Positions 1 through 9,443 are shown, numbered from the stretch's first letter. The stretch is 64,000 nucleotides of DNA from Thermohalobaculum sp965263335 (GCA_965263335.1 CBDHHE010000003.1:200921-264920); one strand, 5' to 3'. Notes: generated from the letters alone by a model not told the origin. Numbers and translations: made by a program.

Positions 1-4
1 TAGC

Positions 5-3000
5 TTGACCTGGCCCATGGTAGCTCCGGCGCGCATCCAAGCAAAACGTCGTCTCGAGTACATTGAACCGAAGGATGAGGTTCAGGCGGCCGAAAGCCCA
101 GAGACGCCCGCGAACGAGGTTACCGACGAACCCACGACAGGTCCCACTGCGGAAGATCGGCAAGTCAACGTGGAGCGCCGGGAAGACCACCTGCGGCGCC
201 TGAACAGTGAAGGTGGAGTTGATGCGCTGCGCGCGCAACTCGCGCTGGTTACGCCGACCAGCCTGTTGACAGAGGAGCTCGACGACGAAGAGGAAAACTG
301 TCTCGAGCACGCAGCGGAACAAGCCCGGCCGGGTCAAGACAACGTCGTTTTTCTCGGCGACCAGCGGACTGCGGACGAGGGCAATGCCAATGGCGCCGGC
401 CACACGGTCGTCGAGGACCGCGAAACGGGGCGCGTATGGGATTCGAGCGATGGCGAGCCGCCCGCCGATCCGGCCGAATGGGTTTATGATGATGTCGATG
501 CGTGGATCGAAGCGCAGGGGGAGACCGCCGCCGGCGAACCTGCGTATACCGTCGAGGGCCGGGTGGCGGCCGAGCATGTGCAGGAGGTTTTGGCCCTGCC
601 CCCCGAGGCCCGCGCCGCGCGCATCGCGGAGATCGGGGACCCCGCGCTTTCGCAGGTGGCGGGCAACCTGTACGCCGACGGTGGCCTCTTCGATATCGAG
701 TTGTGCGAGACATGTGGACTCCGCCATCCAGAAATCGCAGACTATCTCGATAGCTACGGCCAGCGACTGCCGGGCGCTGAAGTCGGCGCCATCCTCGCCG
801 GCGATTCAGACCTCGGCGAACTGAGTGATCTTGAACGAACGCAGGTCCTGGATCACGCGACCAATCACTGGCGAACCGGATATATTGGTGAGATTCAGGC
901 CCTGTCGCACTTCGCGGCCAACGAGGGGGACCCCGAGCTGCAAGATTTCCTGCAGGCTGACTTCGCGCAGCGCGCGGCCGCGTACCAAACCGGCCCTATT
1001 GCCGACGAGCCCCATAACTTCTTCGCTCGAGATCTTTCGACGGAGCTGGCCATTCAGGCGTCGGCGCTGGCGGGTACGCCCGAAGCCCGTCGAGAGATGC
1101 TGGAGTTGCTCGGGGCCGAAGACGCGACGGCTTTCGCGCTCGCGCTCGAACCGTCGCGCGACGACGACGACTATTACATCGACACGCATACGCTGTATGG
1201 CGGAGGTCCGTCCGACGATTCGGTTCGCCTACAAACCCTCGGTGACGTTCTCGACGCGACAACGGCCGGTGAAGTCACGGACACCTCGGCGGCGGTTCTC
1301 AACGCGGTCCACGCCGACTTGGATGGTGACCTGCTCGCCGAAAGCGACGAACTGCGCGAGAACCTCGCCGCGTCGTTCGGGGCGCACTGGCATCCGAACG
1401 CCCCCGCGCTGGCCGAGCGCGAGGCGGACCGGATGGCCGGCGTTCTCGGCACCGAGCTTGGACGCGAGGTGTTGTACGGCGATCAGGTTCCTCTCGCAGG
1501 ACGCGCGGAGGCCATGGCCTTGGTCCGGGGCTCAAACTGGACCGGCGAAGACTTCACGTCCGACGATTTTCTCGAACGCGAGTACCTCCCGGCGCTCGCC
1601 GCGCCGCGCGCGGAGAGCTTTCTGGCCGGCCGGGGCGACGACCCGATCCCGCTGACCGGAACTAATCTCGAAAACACCATCGGCTTTGCGTTTGGCCTGC
1701 CGCCGGAGGTCCCCGATGACGAAACCGACGCGGAGGTCGCCGAACGCGAAGCCGCGGTCGCCGCGGGCGAATACAGCTACTACGAAGGCAACGAGGCTAT
1801 CGATACTGTCGCCGAGCAGATTCGCAATGTGGGCGGTGAACCGCCGAACGTCACCGTATTACCGGTGCAGTACTACGACGACGGCGTGGCGGTGTCGGTG
1901 CCGCTATTTCGTGTGCAACACTCGGAGACGGGCGAAGACTACTTCGTCGACAACATCGGTCGGAGTTACAGTTCTTTTGAGAAGTGGCGCGACGAGAATC
2001 TCCTCCCGCCCGGTATCATGACCTATCCCGCCAACGGGCACCTCAGTGCCGACGAGGACGGCGAAGTCGCGCTGGTCACCGACCCGACGCCAGAAACCGT
2101 CGACACCCCCCGTGAACACATCGAGCAGTTCCTCGACACTGCCGCGCTGGTCGGCGGCGTCGTCGCGGGCGGCGCACTGGTCGTCGGTTCGGGGGGCTTT
2201 GCTGCGCCGGTCGTATTGGGCGCGACGGCCGCATGGGGCGCATATCGGTCGGGTGAGCGACTCTTGGACCGCCACCAGCACGGCCAATCGATCAACCCGT
2301 TGAGCGACGGCGCGGCCCGCAGCGAGTGGCTCAACTTTGGCGCGAACGTGTTTTCGGTGGCGACGGCCGGAACGGCTGGTTTTGCGGCCCGAGCGAGCCG
2401 AGGCGTGAGCGGCGCGCTGCGACCGCCTGCGGCGGTGGCGGCTGGTTATCTTGGAACGACGTCGGCCGTCCTCGACGGGGCGGCGGCGGCCGACGCGACC
2501 TATACGCTCTTTCGAGACTGGGACGAGCTCGACGCGCAGCAGCGCGCCAACCTCGCGTTGTCGGCTGGTTTCTTTGGCGTCACGACCTTGGTCGGCGCGG
2601 GCCAGAATCCCGGGCGCGCACGCGATCTGTTCAACCCGAACGCGCTTCGCGACGCGTACCTCGCCGATGTCCCGTCATCGACTCAGCAGCTGTGGCGGCT
2701 GGAAGACAACTTGCCGACGAGCTCGGTGATCGAGATTCGGGATCACATCCACCGCTATGTTCCTGAAAGCCGGCGTGCGGAGGCCTTCGCTCAGATCGAA
2801 GCGGCGGCGGCGGACGGGAACATCACCGGTCTCGACGACTGGATCACGTACAGTACGCGAACTCAGCAGGCGACGAGCCAGTCCGCAGTGCTGGAGCAGT
2901 TCAACGACAATCTCGCCGAGCTGGCCGCGGCGCGCAGCGAGGCCAACCGCACCGGTGAGGTCTTCGACGTGGGCGGTGACGCGCGTCCGCAGTTTGGGCC

Positions 3001-3466
3001 CGACGGCCGTCAGCTGACTTCGTTTGATATAACGAGCGCCGACGGAACCCGAAATATCGAGGTCTACTCGTTCGAAGGCGCCCCGCGGAACCGCACGTTC
3101 AACACCGCGCTGAACCATGCCGCAGACAAGATCGTGGACGACCCGAGCATCCCGCGCAGCCAACATACGCAAGGTTCGGTCGAGGCCGCGGTCGTCGTGG
3201 ACTGGCCCCCGCCGTCGGCTGACCTGGGCGGCGCGCGGCACATTATTCACGCCAACGGCGATATGGAGATCCTTACACCGAACGGAGAAGTGGCGAACCG
3301 AGGCAACCTATTCGAAAACTACCTTGAGGACTTGAACGAAGGCGGTTCAAATATTGCCGCAGGAGCAGGCCGTGTTGACCGTCTTGCTGTCGTCGATCGC
3401 CAAGGCAACTTGGTCTACGAGTTTATTCACGACGGCCAAGGCAACTGGGTTGGTCAACCGGGCTGA
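5..3466 (+). CDS. DUF4781-type giant protein, possible polymorphic-toxin-like exoprotein
   Basis: The reading frame is open to the window edge, so the TTG at 5 or ATG at 17 may not be the true start. The 1153-residue product is acidic and has no visible signal peptide. Residues about 610-800 resemble the DUF4781 family: a conserved tract with FEKWRDENLLPPG, then a glycine/alanine hydrophobic stretch (VGGVVAGGALVVGSGG, about 715-730), a short R-rich segment and DRHQHGQSINPLSDGAAR. A second Ala/Gly-rich hydrophobic segment follows at about 780-830. The last about 150 residues form a separate compact-looking domain (IIHANGDMEILTPNGE near the end) that I do not recognise. DUF4781 proteins are uncharacterised; long N-terminal helical part, hydrophobic centre and distinct C-terminal tip are reminiscent of polymorphic toxins, which is inference only. 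No immunity-like gene follows; the next gene is convergent. Confidence 0.75.
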   Translation: MTWPMVAPARIQAKRRLEYIEPKDEVQAAESPETPANEVTDEPTTGPTAEDRQVNVERREDHLRRLNSEGGVDALRAQLALVTPTSLLTEELDDEEENCLEHAAEQARPGQDNVVFLGDQRTADEGNANGAGHTVVEDRETGRVWDSSDGEPPADPAEWVYDDVDAWIEAQGETAAGEPAYTVEGRVAAEHVQEVLALPPEARAARIAEIGDPALSQVAGNLYADGGLFDIELCETCGLRHPEIADYLDSYGQRLPGAEVGAILAGDSDLGELSDLERTQVLDHATNHWRTGYIGEIQALSHFAANEGDPELQDFLQADFAQRAAAYQTGPIADEPHNFFARDLSTELAIQASALAGTPEARREMLELLGAEDATAFALALEPSRDDDDYYIDTHTLYGGGPSDDSVRLQTLGDVLDATTAGEVTDTSAAVLNAVHADLDGDLLAESDELRENLAASFGAHWHPNAPALAEREADRMAGVLGTELGREVLYGDQVPLAGRAEAMALVRGSNWTGEDFTSDDFLEREYLPALAAPRAESFLAGRGDDPIPLTGTNLENTIGFAFGLPPEVPDDETDAEVAEREAAVAAGEYSYYEGNEAIDTVAEQIRNVGGEPPNVTVLPVQYYDDGVAVSVPLFRVQHSETGEDYFVDNIGRSYSSFEKWRDENLLPPGIMTYPANGHLSADEDGEVALVTDPTPETVDTPREHIEQFLDTAALVGGVVAGGALVVGSGGFAAPVVLGATAAWGAYRSGERLLDRHQHGQSINPLSDGAARSEWLNFGANVFSVATAGTAGFAARASRGVSGALRPPAAVAAGYLGTTSAVLDGAAAADATYTLFRDWDELDAQQRANLALSAGFFGVTTLVGAGQNPGRARDLFNPNALRDAYLADVPSSTQQLWRLEDNLPTSSVIEIRDHIHRYVPESRRAEAFAQIEAAAADGNITGLDDWITYSTRTQQATSQSAVLEQFNDNLAELAAARSEANRTGEVFDVGGDARPQFGPDGRQLTSFDITSADGTRNIEVYSFEGAPRNRTFNTALNHAADKIVDDPSIPRSQHTQGSVEAAVVVDWPPPSADLGGARHIIHANGDMEILTPNGEVANRGNLFENYLEDLNEGGSNIAAGAGRVDRLAVVDRQGNLVYEFIHDGQGNWVGQPG

Positions 3467-3508
3467 CCGCTGCCTTTCCGCCGTTGCTCTGTGGCGGCCG
3501 AAGTATGC

Positions 3509-4948
3509 TCAGCAGCCGGCGTTGTTGCCGGCGACCACCGACGAACCCGTCCAGCTCGATTGGCCGGCCAGGAATGCGTCGATCGCGGTGGTGCAAAGCT
3601 GCGGGTTGTTCTCGATGCGGATGGTGCCCCCACCGATGATCTGAAGGCCGGCGCTCGAGAACGACGTGGCTTGGGTGTTGAGCAAGGTCAGGCCCGTAGC
3701 GTTAACGCTGCTGCCGCCGATGTCGAAATTTCGAATGACGCCGTTCAGGTTGCTTAGGGTCCACATGCCGCCGACGGAGAGCAGCGCCGGCAGAGCGCGC
3801 CCGCTCCCCGCGAAGCTGACCGTACCGCCGCCGACTCGCGTGATCGTGAGGTCGGCGCCGACAGACTGCAGGCTTTGCAGCGTGTTGGCTGCCATGTTGC
3901 TCGCTGAAAGGTTCAGAGCGCCGTCGACGGTTGTCAGCGTGGCCAGCAGGGCGGTCGGCTGCGGGTTGCCGATGTCCAGATTGACGCTCCCCTGGACCCG
4001 GTCCAGGCCCGTGAGAAAGCCGATGCCGGTAAAATCGTTGCCGGGCCCGTCGACGGTCAGTCCACCGCCGATTTGGGTTAAGGCGGCGAGCCCCCTGACC
4101 GACTTATTGCTGGTGCCGTTAAGGGTGATGTCCACGTCGCCGTCGACGCGGGTCACCGACGCCATCCCCAGATTGAGATCGAGATAATTATTGGGAGACG
4201 CGGTGGCGGACACTTCGATGTCCCCCCGAACGGTGGTGAGTTGAGGGAACGCCCGCTCGTAATTTTCGTCCTGAATGCTGAAGCCCGGTGTCGGCTTGAC
4301 CGGGTAGTCGATCTGCAGCCGGCCGACAGTGCGAAGGTTCGGCAGCGCGATGTCTTGGGAGATGCTAGGCGCGATAGTGAGCGTCCCGGTGACTTCTTCG
4401 AGGCACGTCCGGGCGGCGACCTGTGCGGCGGTATTCAGCGTCAGATGGCCGGTGACCCGGGTTTGGGGGCCGGGCGCCGTAATGCGAATGGTTGGACTAT
4501 CGGGTGAGGCGCACACCGACACCGTGCTCGGGTTACCGGACGCGCTCAGTTCCTCGATCACGCAATTCTCGGGCATTCGGCCATCGGGCGTCCGGTTATC
4601 GAAGGAGAACGCGTTGATGGTCGAGCCCTCGAGGCGTACGCGAAGATAGGCGGCGTAGTCGCAGCCTTCCACGACCCAAGCCGTCGACGGAACCTGAATG
4701 AATCCCGAAAATGGATAGTAGACGCCGTTGCTGATCGGGATGCCGCTTCGTTCGGCGGTGAGCGTGCGAACGACTGTCCACGGCCCGGACGGGCTGCTGC
4801 CGACCACCACGTCAAAACGGGTGCCCGCGCTGGGGCCGTAGCCCGAAACGAAGACCGAGCTCGCGGTAGACCGGTAACGCGTTTCATTCCTGGGGTTGAA
4901 GACGCAGGCCGTCGTGAGCGCGACGGTCAAGATGAGAAGCCTCCGCAT
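3509..4948 (-). CDS. Surface lipoprotein with receptor L-domain-like repeats
   Basis: The frame opens at 5068, but I start at the ATG at 4948 because it begins a lipoprotein signal (MRRLLILTVALTTAC), with the lipidated Cys at residue 15. That gives 479 residues. After an N-terminal beta-rich domain (about 20-150), residues about 180-460 are repeats of the type TVRGDIEV / VDGDVDITLNG / VQGSVNLDIG / VDGALNLSASN, which is the right-handed solenoid pattern of receptor L-domain-like surface proteins. The C-terminus has the usual cap IENNPQLCTTAIDAF followed by GNNAGC. Role unknown; likely outer-membrane anchored and exposed. It is convergent with the DUF4781 gene and divergent from the gene at 5025; the 76 bp between 4948 and 5025 must hold both promoters. 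Confidence 0.8.
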   Translation of the reverse strand: MRRLLILTVALTTACVFNPRNETRYRSTASSVFVSGYGPSAGTRFDVVVGSSPSGPWTVVRTLTAERSGIPISNGVYYPFSGFIQVPSTAWVVEGCDYAAYLRVRLEGSTINAFSFDNRTPDGRMPENCVIEELSASGNPSTVSVCASPDSPTIRITAPGPQTRVTGHLTLNTAAQVAARTCLEEVTGTLTIAPSISQDIALPNLRTVGRLQIDYPVKPTPGFSIQDENYERAFPQLTTVRGDIEVSATASPNNYLDLNLGMASVTRVDGDVDITLNGTSNKSVRGLAALTQIGGGLTVDGPGNDFTGIGFLTGLDRVQGSVNLDIGNPQPTALLATLTTVDGALNLSASNMAANTLQSLQSVGADLTITRVGGGTVSFAGSGRALPALLSVGGMWTLSNLNGVIRNFDIGGSSVNATGLTLLNTQATSFSSAGLQIIGGGTIRIENNPQLCTTAIDAFLAGQSSWTGSSVVAGNNAGC

Positions 4949-5024
4949 CAAGCTTGAGTGCGGGTCACCACAAGGGTGTGACCCGACAGGCGTGTCCGTT
5001 CGCTCAATCGAGAGGAGGAGTGGT

Positions 5025-6272
5025 ATGACCAAGGTTGTGTTTGCGGACCTCGAACAAGTCGACGTCATCTACGTGGGTGAAGACGGACGCAAGATCGGGT
5101 TGCAGACCGACCACCGGCCGCGGGATGCGCTCGAGGCGGACGTCGACCGCACAATGGTCTTCGCTCTGTCGCGGGTGCTGACACCCCGCAACGCGGATCT
5201 CGGTCTAGTAGGCATGGAGTACGGCTTCTTCGAGACGCCGCCCGACGAAGTGCGGCGGGCGCTGGAGGCGGCCGACTGTCGCATCCGCGTCGACGACGAA
5301 ATCCTGTCGCCCGAGCAGGCGCCAGACGATGCGCTCGTCGACGAGCTTGCGGGACAAGCGCTCGAGGCGCTCGGGCGATCGGTGCTCCAGCGCCACGGCC
5401 AGGCGGTAACCCGGGAAGGCCTGGAGCAACTCGAAGCGGCGCTGATCACGGACCGCGAGACGTTCGGCGACTGGCCGGCCGAGCAGAGGTACACCGCGCT
5501 GCTCGAGTTGGGCGCTGCGGCGGGGGTCGTGATTCGCGCGCTCAACGACGGTCATTGGGTCCGCGACCATCACTTCGGGTCGGTCTTTCCGTTCACCCTC
5601 GAGTGTGAGGACGCGCGCTCTAATCTCTTTGGCCGCGCCCTGCGCTACTACGAGGAGTCACCGGAGGACGGGCCGTCAGTCCTTCTCGACAGCGTGACCG
5701 AAGGCCCCCAAGATGGGCCGATCATTCCTGTGCTGCGTCGTCCCGGCGTGGGCGTGCAGGTCGACGTGCCGCTGTTTAGTCGGCCGTTGGTGTCGACGGA
5801 TGACGAAGACATTCCACACATTTACCTCGTGCAGGATCGACCGGCGTCGGTCGCGTATCTGTCCCACGAAACCCAGGCCGATTTCGACGCGCTGCTCGAC
5901 GTGTCGATGCGTCACATCGAGCAACTGAACCTGACGCCGGAACGGGTCGACGGTCAGCTGCCGATGTTCGTGCTCGACGGCCACTTCTTCGCCTCGTCGA
6001 AGATCTTGGACCAGCGCTTCTTATTGGGCTTATCGGAAAGCCTGGGTAGCGACGGGTTGATGGTCGCCGTCCCCGGTCAGCAGCTGGCGTTGATCGCGGC
6101 TATGCCCGCGCAGCCGGAGTTGATCGTCGGCTTCGCGCGGCTGGTGGAAGAAGCGTACGAGGACGTGAAGCAAAGCCTTCGTCTGAGTCCTCACGTGTTT
6201 GTGGCGACGCCGACCAAAGGGGTGCACGGCATCGTGCGGTTTCAGGACAGCCCGGATGGACCGCCGAACTGA
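5025..6272 (+). CDS. Conserved hypothetical protein with DUF1444-like C-terminal part
   Basis: The start is the ATG at 5025, which has a strong ribosome binding site (GAGGAGG, 5012-5020) and gives 415 residues. An upstream in-frame start at 4896 would overlap the divergent gene and is unlikely. The protein is cytoplasmic, without signal peptide or membrane helix. The C-terminal part (about 250-400) has the order of hydrophobic blocks seen in the YtpQ/DUF1444 family (VFVLDGHFFASSKILDQRF then DGLMVAVPGQQLALIAAM), a weak resemblance judged by eye. The N-terminal half, about 1-100, looks like a small beta-rich domain. Function unknown. Confidence 0.7.
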   Translation: MTKVVFADLEQVDVIYVGEDGRKIGLQTDHRPRDALEADVDRTMVFALSRVLTPRNADLGLVGMEYGFFETPPDEVRRALEAADCRIRVDDEILSPEQAPDDALVDELAGQALEALGRSVLQRHGQAVTREGLEQLEAALITDRETFGDWPAEQRYTALLELGAAAGVVIRALNDGHWVRDHHFGSVFPFTLECEDARSNLFGRALRYYEESPEDGPSVLLDSVTEGPQDGPIIPVLRRPGVGVQVDVPLFSRPLVSTDDEDIPHIYLVQDRPASVAYLSHETQADFDALLDVSMRHIEQLNLTPERVDGQLPMFVLDGHFFASSKILDQRFLLGLSESLGSDGLMVAVPGQQLALIAAMPAQPELIVGFARLVEEAYEDVKQSLRLSPHVFVATPTKGVHGIVRFQDSPDGPPN

Positions 6273-6423
6273 GGCCGCCCACGGGTCGTCGATCCCGAGG
6301 CCGACGACAGTATCAACCATTGGGGGGGCGGCCGTGCGGCGTATGGCGCACGCCGTTCACGGGCGGCGATTCCGCGCACGGACGGTCAAATGTCGCGTCG
6401 ACGGGTCGGTTTGAATCCCCACT

Positions 6424-6795
6424 ATGGATGAAAAAACAACGTGGTTGGCCTACGCAGAATCTTGGAAGGTGAGTTCGGCCGAAGAAAAGCGGGCGCTGTA
6501 TGAACAGGCGCTCATGCCGGATTGCGTGTACCGGGATCCGTTGATGGAAGCGCGTGGTTGGGACGCGCTGCTCGCGTACATGCAAGACTTTCATCGTCAG
6601 ATTCCAGGCGGGCACTTTGTGACGACCGAATTTCGCGCCCACCACGGCCGCTGTTTGGCCCAATGGCAGATGCGGGACGGCGCGGGCGAAGTCCACGGTG
6701 TCGGGACGAGCTACGGAGAATTCGACCCCAGCGGTCGCCTTCGCAGCATGACCGGTTTCTTCGAAGTGCCGGCGCCTTCGGGCGATAGCCCATGA
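6424..6795 (+). CDS. SnoaL-like/NTF2-fold protein
   Basis: The 123-residue product has the length and pattern of the SnoaL-like polyketide-cyclase/NTF2 fold: an N-terminal helix pair (ALYEQALMPDCVYRDPL), a helix-strand unit (ALLAYMQDFHRQIPGGHF) and alternating beta-strands up to FDPSGRLRSMTGFFEVP. The D-C-V-Y-R-D-P motif on the first strand is typical of the family. Such proteins are small ligand-binding or isomerase-like domains and the substrate cannot be told from sequence. Its stop codon overlaps the start of the AraC-type regulator by 4 bp (ATGA at 6792-6795), so the two are probably co-translated. Confidence 0.8.
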   Translation: MDEKTTWLAYAESWKVSSAEEKRALYEQALMPDCVYRDPLMEARGWDALLAYMQDFHRQIPGGHFVTTEFRAHHGRCLAQWQMRDGAGEVHGVGTSYGEFDPSGRLRSMTGFFEVPAPSGDSP

Positions 6796-7664
6796 ACTAT
6801 CTCCGCCAGGTCCAAAAGGGCGTCGACTATGTCGAGGCCCATCTGCAGGAAGACTTGAACCTGGCGGACGTCTCTCGCGCAGCGGGGGTCAGTCATTGGC
6901 ACTTTCAACGGATGTTCAAAGCGCTGACCGGCGAGACGCTGGGGACGTACGTTCGATCTCGGCGTCTCGCCCACGCGAGACTAGCGCTGCTCAACAGCGA
7001 ACGACCGGTGCTCGATATCGCGCTCGAGGCCGGGTTCGAATCGCAGGCTGCGTTTACCCGTGCATTCAAGCGAGCCTTCGGTATGCCGCCCGCCCGATAC
7101 CGCGGCTTGGGCGGCAGCCGCGTCCACCTCAACAAGATTCGTATCGACGAAGGGTACCTTCGAAACTTGGCCCAAGGCGTATCGCTGGAGCCGCAGATTC
7201 AGCAGCTGGACGTTCGGCACATGGTGGGGCTGGCGACGACGTTCTTCAGCGTGGACAGCGAGCGGAACAACATCGGCGCGAAGCTGCCGCCCCTGTGGGA
7301 CGCGTTCATGCCTCGCCTGGACGAAGTCGAGGGCGCGCGGCCGGGCATCTGCTTTGGCGTGGTTCGTCAGAGCGCCCCGGATGCGGAGCTGCTCGAATAC
7401 ACGGCCGCAATCGAAGTGCCGCAGCGCCCCGCCTGCGTTCCCGACGGCATGGTGCACGTCGAGGTGCCCGCGGCGTCGTACGCATTCTTCACCCACGTGG
7501 GCGACCCGCAGCGCATCGACGAGACGGTGAGCTACGTCTATTCATCGTGGCTGCTGCGTTCCGGCCGTCGACACACGTACGGCCCGGACTTGGAAGTGTA
7601 CGACGAGCGATGGGTGGCCGGCTCGGAGGACTCTGTCATGGGCTACGGCGTTCCGGTGCTCTAG
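6792..7664 (+). CDS. AraC-family regulator with GyrI-like effector domain
   Basis: A 290-residue transcription regulator. Residues 1-110 contain two AraC helix-turn-helix motifs, the first around LADVSRAAGVSHWHFQRMFK and the second ending in FTRAFKRAFGMPPARYR. Residues about 125-290 match the GyrI-like small-molecule binding domain found in Rob and BmrR relatives (FFTHVGDPQRIDETVSYVYSSWLL near the end). The architecture therefore is that of Rob-type effector-responsive activators. It starts at an ATG overlapping the stop of the SnoaL-like gene, which suggests the SnoaL-like protein is its partner or is co-regulated. The stop codon abuts a tandem repeat. Confidence 0.9.
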   Translation: MNYLRQVQKGVDYVEAHLQEDLNLADVSRAAGVSHWHFQRMFKALTGETLGTYVRSRRLAHARLALLNSERPVLDIALEAGFESQAAFTRAFKRAFGMPPARYRGLGGSRVHLNKIRIDEGYLRNLAQGVSLEPQIQQLDVRHMVGLATTFFSVDSERNNIGAKLPPLWDAFMPRLDEVEGARPGICFGVVRQSAPDAELLEYTAAIEVPQRPACVPDGMVHVEVPAASYAFFTHVGDPQRIDETVSYVYSSWLLRSGRRHTYGPDLEVYDERWVAGSEDSVMGYGVPVL

Positions 7665-7667
7665 GCC

Positions 7668-7842
7668 GTCGCGGCCGGTCAGGTGCCATGCCGTAGCGGC
7701 CGGTCAGGTGCCATGCCGTGGCGGCCGGTCAGGTGCCATGCCGTCGCGGCCGGTCAGGTGCCATGCCGTGGCGGCCGGTCAGGTGCCATGCCGTAGCGGC
7801 CGGTCAGGTGCCATGCCGTCGCGGCCGGTCAGGTGCTAGGCC
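7668..7842. repeat. Tandem repeat, 7 copies of a 25-bp unit
   Basis: Seven near-perfect 25-bp units start at 7668, 7693, 7718, 7743, 7768, 7793 and 7818. The core is GGTCAGGTGCCATGCC. Units differ mainly at the third base, in the order c,a,g,c,g,a,c; the last unit also ends ctaggcc instead of catgcc. The array fills the space between two convergent genes, and its last unit contains the stop codon of the DUF368 gene (CTA at 7836-7838). The AraC stop (7662-7664) lies in a similar ctaggcc context just before unit 1. Confidence 0.95.
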
Positions 7843-8849
7843 GCGTCCTTGTCCCGGCCGAGGCGCGCCACCAAGCTAGTAACCAGGAAGCCGACGACCA
7901 CCAGGCCAATCGCGCCGCCGATCTGCATGGTGGTCGGCTCGAAGAACTCGGTCGGATACTTCTCGGGTTTGATTTCGGCGAGGAGTGTTTCGGTGACTTC
8001 GCGGCCTTTGAACATCGAGCCGATGGCCGGGGGCACGCCGCGTTGAAACGGCCACAAGCCCATGACCGCGCCGACGAGCAGTCCGAGCAAGACGCCCAGC
8101 GTCGGCTTTTCGAATCGCTCGAGCAGACGGCCGAGGACATTGGACACCACGACCACGCCCACGACGACGCCAATGCCGACCGGGAGGACCACCGACGTGA
8201 ACGGCCCCATCGCCGCGCCGATGTCGCCGGCCTTGAGGGCTTCTTTGAAAGCGTCGATGCCGCCGAGAATCGGCACGTACGCGCCGAGCACCAGCAGCAG
8301 ATAGCCCCCACTGACGCCAGGCAGGATCATCGCGCTCGCGCCCGCGACGCCCGCGAGGAGCATCATCATAAAGCCGTCGTTGCTCGCGCTGCCGCCGCCG
8401 CCGCGGGCCTGAATGATCGCCAGGACGGCCATGCCGATGAAGCCCACCGCCGCACCAGCCCATACGCCGGTCATCGAAGCATCGTCGGCTTTGGCCTTGG
8501 CGATCAGATTCCACACTACCGGTACCCCGCCGAGCGTGAGGCCGATGAACAGGCTGTACATGATCCAGCGATGATCGATGACCAGCGCCTTGACCGGACC
8601 CGCGAGCAGTACGATCGCGGCCCCGGCGCAGGCGACGACCGTGCCTAAAACCAGTAGCGAGGAGAGGCGGAACCTCAGCCGGGTGAAGTCAGCGATCGCC
8701 TGGATGAACCGCGGATAGACGCCAGCCGCGAGGAGCATCGTGCCGCCGCTAATGCCGGGCACGAGGTTGGCGAGGCCCATCATCACGCCGCCGATGGCGC
8801 TTCGAATGGCAAGCAGAGGAGAGGCGGAGTCGGCCGCGGTATCCGTCAC
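7836..8849 (-). CDS. popT: DUF368 membrane protein, undecaprenyl-phosphate translocase
   Basis: The product (337 residues, GTG start at 8849 with AAGG just upstream) is a polytopic membrane protein of the DUF368 family. The diagnostic glycine-rich half-helices are present twice: MGLANLVPGISGGTMLLAAG near residue 25 and ASAMILPGVSGGYLLLVLGAY near residue 190, giving an inverted-repeat transporter. DUF368 proteins (PopT) have been shown to return undecaprenyl phosphate to the cytoplasmic side of the inner membrane for reuse in cell-envelope polymer synthesis. About eight to ten membrane helices are visible. The stop lies inside the last unit of the 25-bp repeat array. Confidence 0.9.
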   Translation of the reverse strand: MTDTAADSASPLLAIRSAIGGVMMGLANLVPGISGGTMLLAAGVYPRFIQAIADFTRLRFRLSSLLVLGTVVACAGAAIVLLAGPVKALVIDHRWIMYSLFIGLTLGGVPVVWNLIAKAKADDASMTGVWAGAAVGFIGMAVLAIIQARGGGGSASNDGFMMMLLAGVAGASAMILPGVSGGYLLLVLGAYVPILGGIDAFKEALKAGDIGAAMGPFTSVVLPVGIGVVVGVVVVSNVLGRLLERFEKPTLGVLLGLLVGAVMGLWPFQRGVPPAIGSMFKGREVTETLLAEIKPEKYPTEFFEPTTMQIGGAIGLVVVGFLVTSLVARLGRDKDAA

Positions 8850-8991
8850 GCCGGCCTTCTAGACCAAAGCGGCGCTTCGGCCAAGCAAAGGGCACCGGGT
8901 GCCTCGCTTCGGGGGGGCGCCAAGGCTGATCGCGGACCGCGACGATGTCGAATCGACGGCGGTCCGGCCGGGTCAGGGCGCGAGCCGCGGG

Positions 8992-9267
8992 TCAGGCGGG
9001 GTTGAAGGACGAGCGGGTGTTTTTCTCGGACGGCGTGCTCGAGAAGCGAAACCGCGGGATGGGCAGAAGCGACCACAACCAGGACGTGAGCGTCGGTACG
9101 CGGTCATCGCGAACGAGGGCGGGCATCGCGATCTTCCGGGCCAGCTTCGTGCGCATGTTCTCGGGCGGTGCGTAAGCGCCGTAGTCCAGCAGGAGTTTGT
9201 ACATGTAATCGTACTCTTCCTGCGAGAGCACCAGCACGACCTCGTTTTGATCTTTCCCGGTTATCAT
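8992..9267 (-). CDS. Small hypothetical protein
   Basis: I start at the ATG at 9267 (MITGKDQNEVVLVLSQEEYD), preceded by an AAGGA ribosome binding site; the frame opens a little further upstream at 9318. The product is 91 residues. The first half is acidic and helical (QEEYDYMYKLLLDYGAYAPPENMRTKLARK), the second half basic and low in complexity. No family recognised. It lies alone between popT and the terminator of the zincin/beta-barrel gene, so it is probably monocistronic. Confidence 0.5.
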   Translation of the reverse strand: MITGKDQNEVVLVLSQEEYDYMYKLLLDYGAYAPPENMRTKLARKIAMPALVRDDRVPTLTSWLWSLLPIPRFRFSSTPSEKNTRSSFNPA

Positions 9268-9395
9268 TGCGGTGTCCTTCTTATCGTCTATCGTCAGGCA
9301 GCCCGACTTCGCCAGCATTGGTGCATTGAACCGAAGCTGTCGACTCCCAAATCATCGATCCGATGTGAGCTCGCTCGCCATGAGGACGGTACTTC

Positions 9396-9436
9396 AAAAA
9401 AATACGGCACCGTCTCCTTAGGAGACATCTTACCGT
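9396..9436 (-). terminator. Rho-independent terminator of the zincin/beta-barrel gene
   Basis: Read on the minus strand, a hairpin with stem GTCTCC/GGAGAC and 3-base loop (9412-9426), extended by an outer ACGG/CCGT pairing, is followed by seven T residues (9396-9402). It lies just past the stop codon at 9444. Confidence 0.8.
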
Positions 9437-9443
9437 GATGCAG

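Noticed and set aside
3478..3497. Terminator between the two first convergent genes
   Set aside because: Only a CCGCC/GGCGG pairing with a 10-base loop and no T-tract; too weak to call.
7668..7842. CRISPR array
   Set aside because: Repeats are contiguous with no spacers, and no cas genes are near; the same holds for the arrays at 39766, 47204 and 62524.
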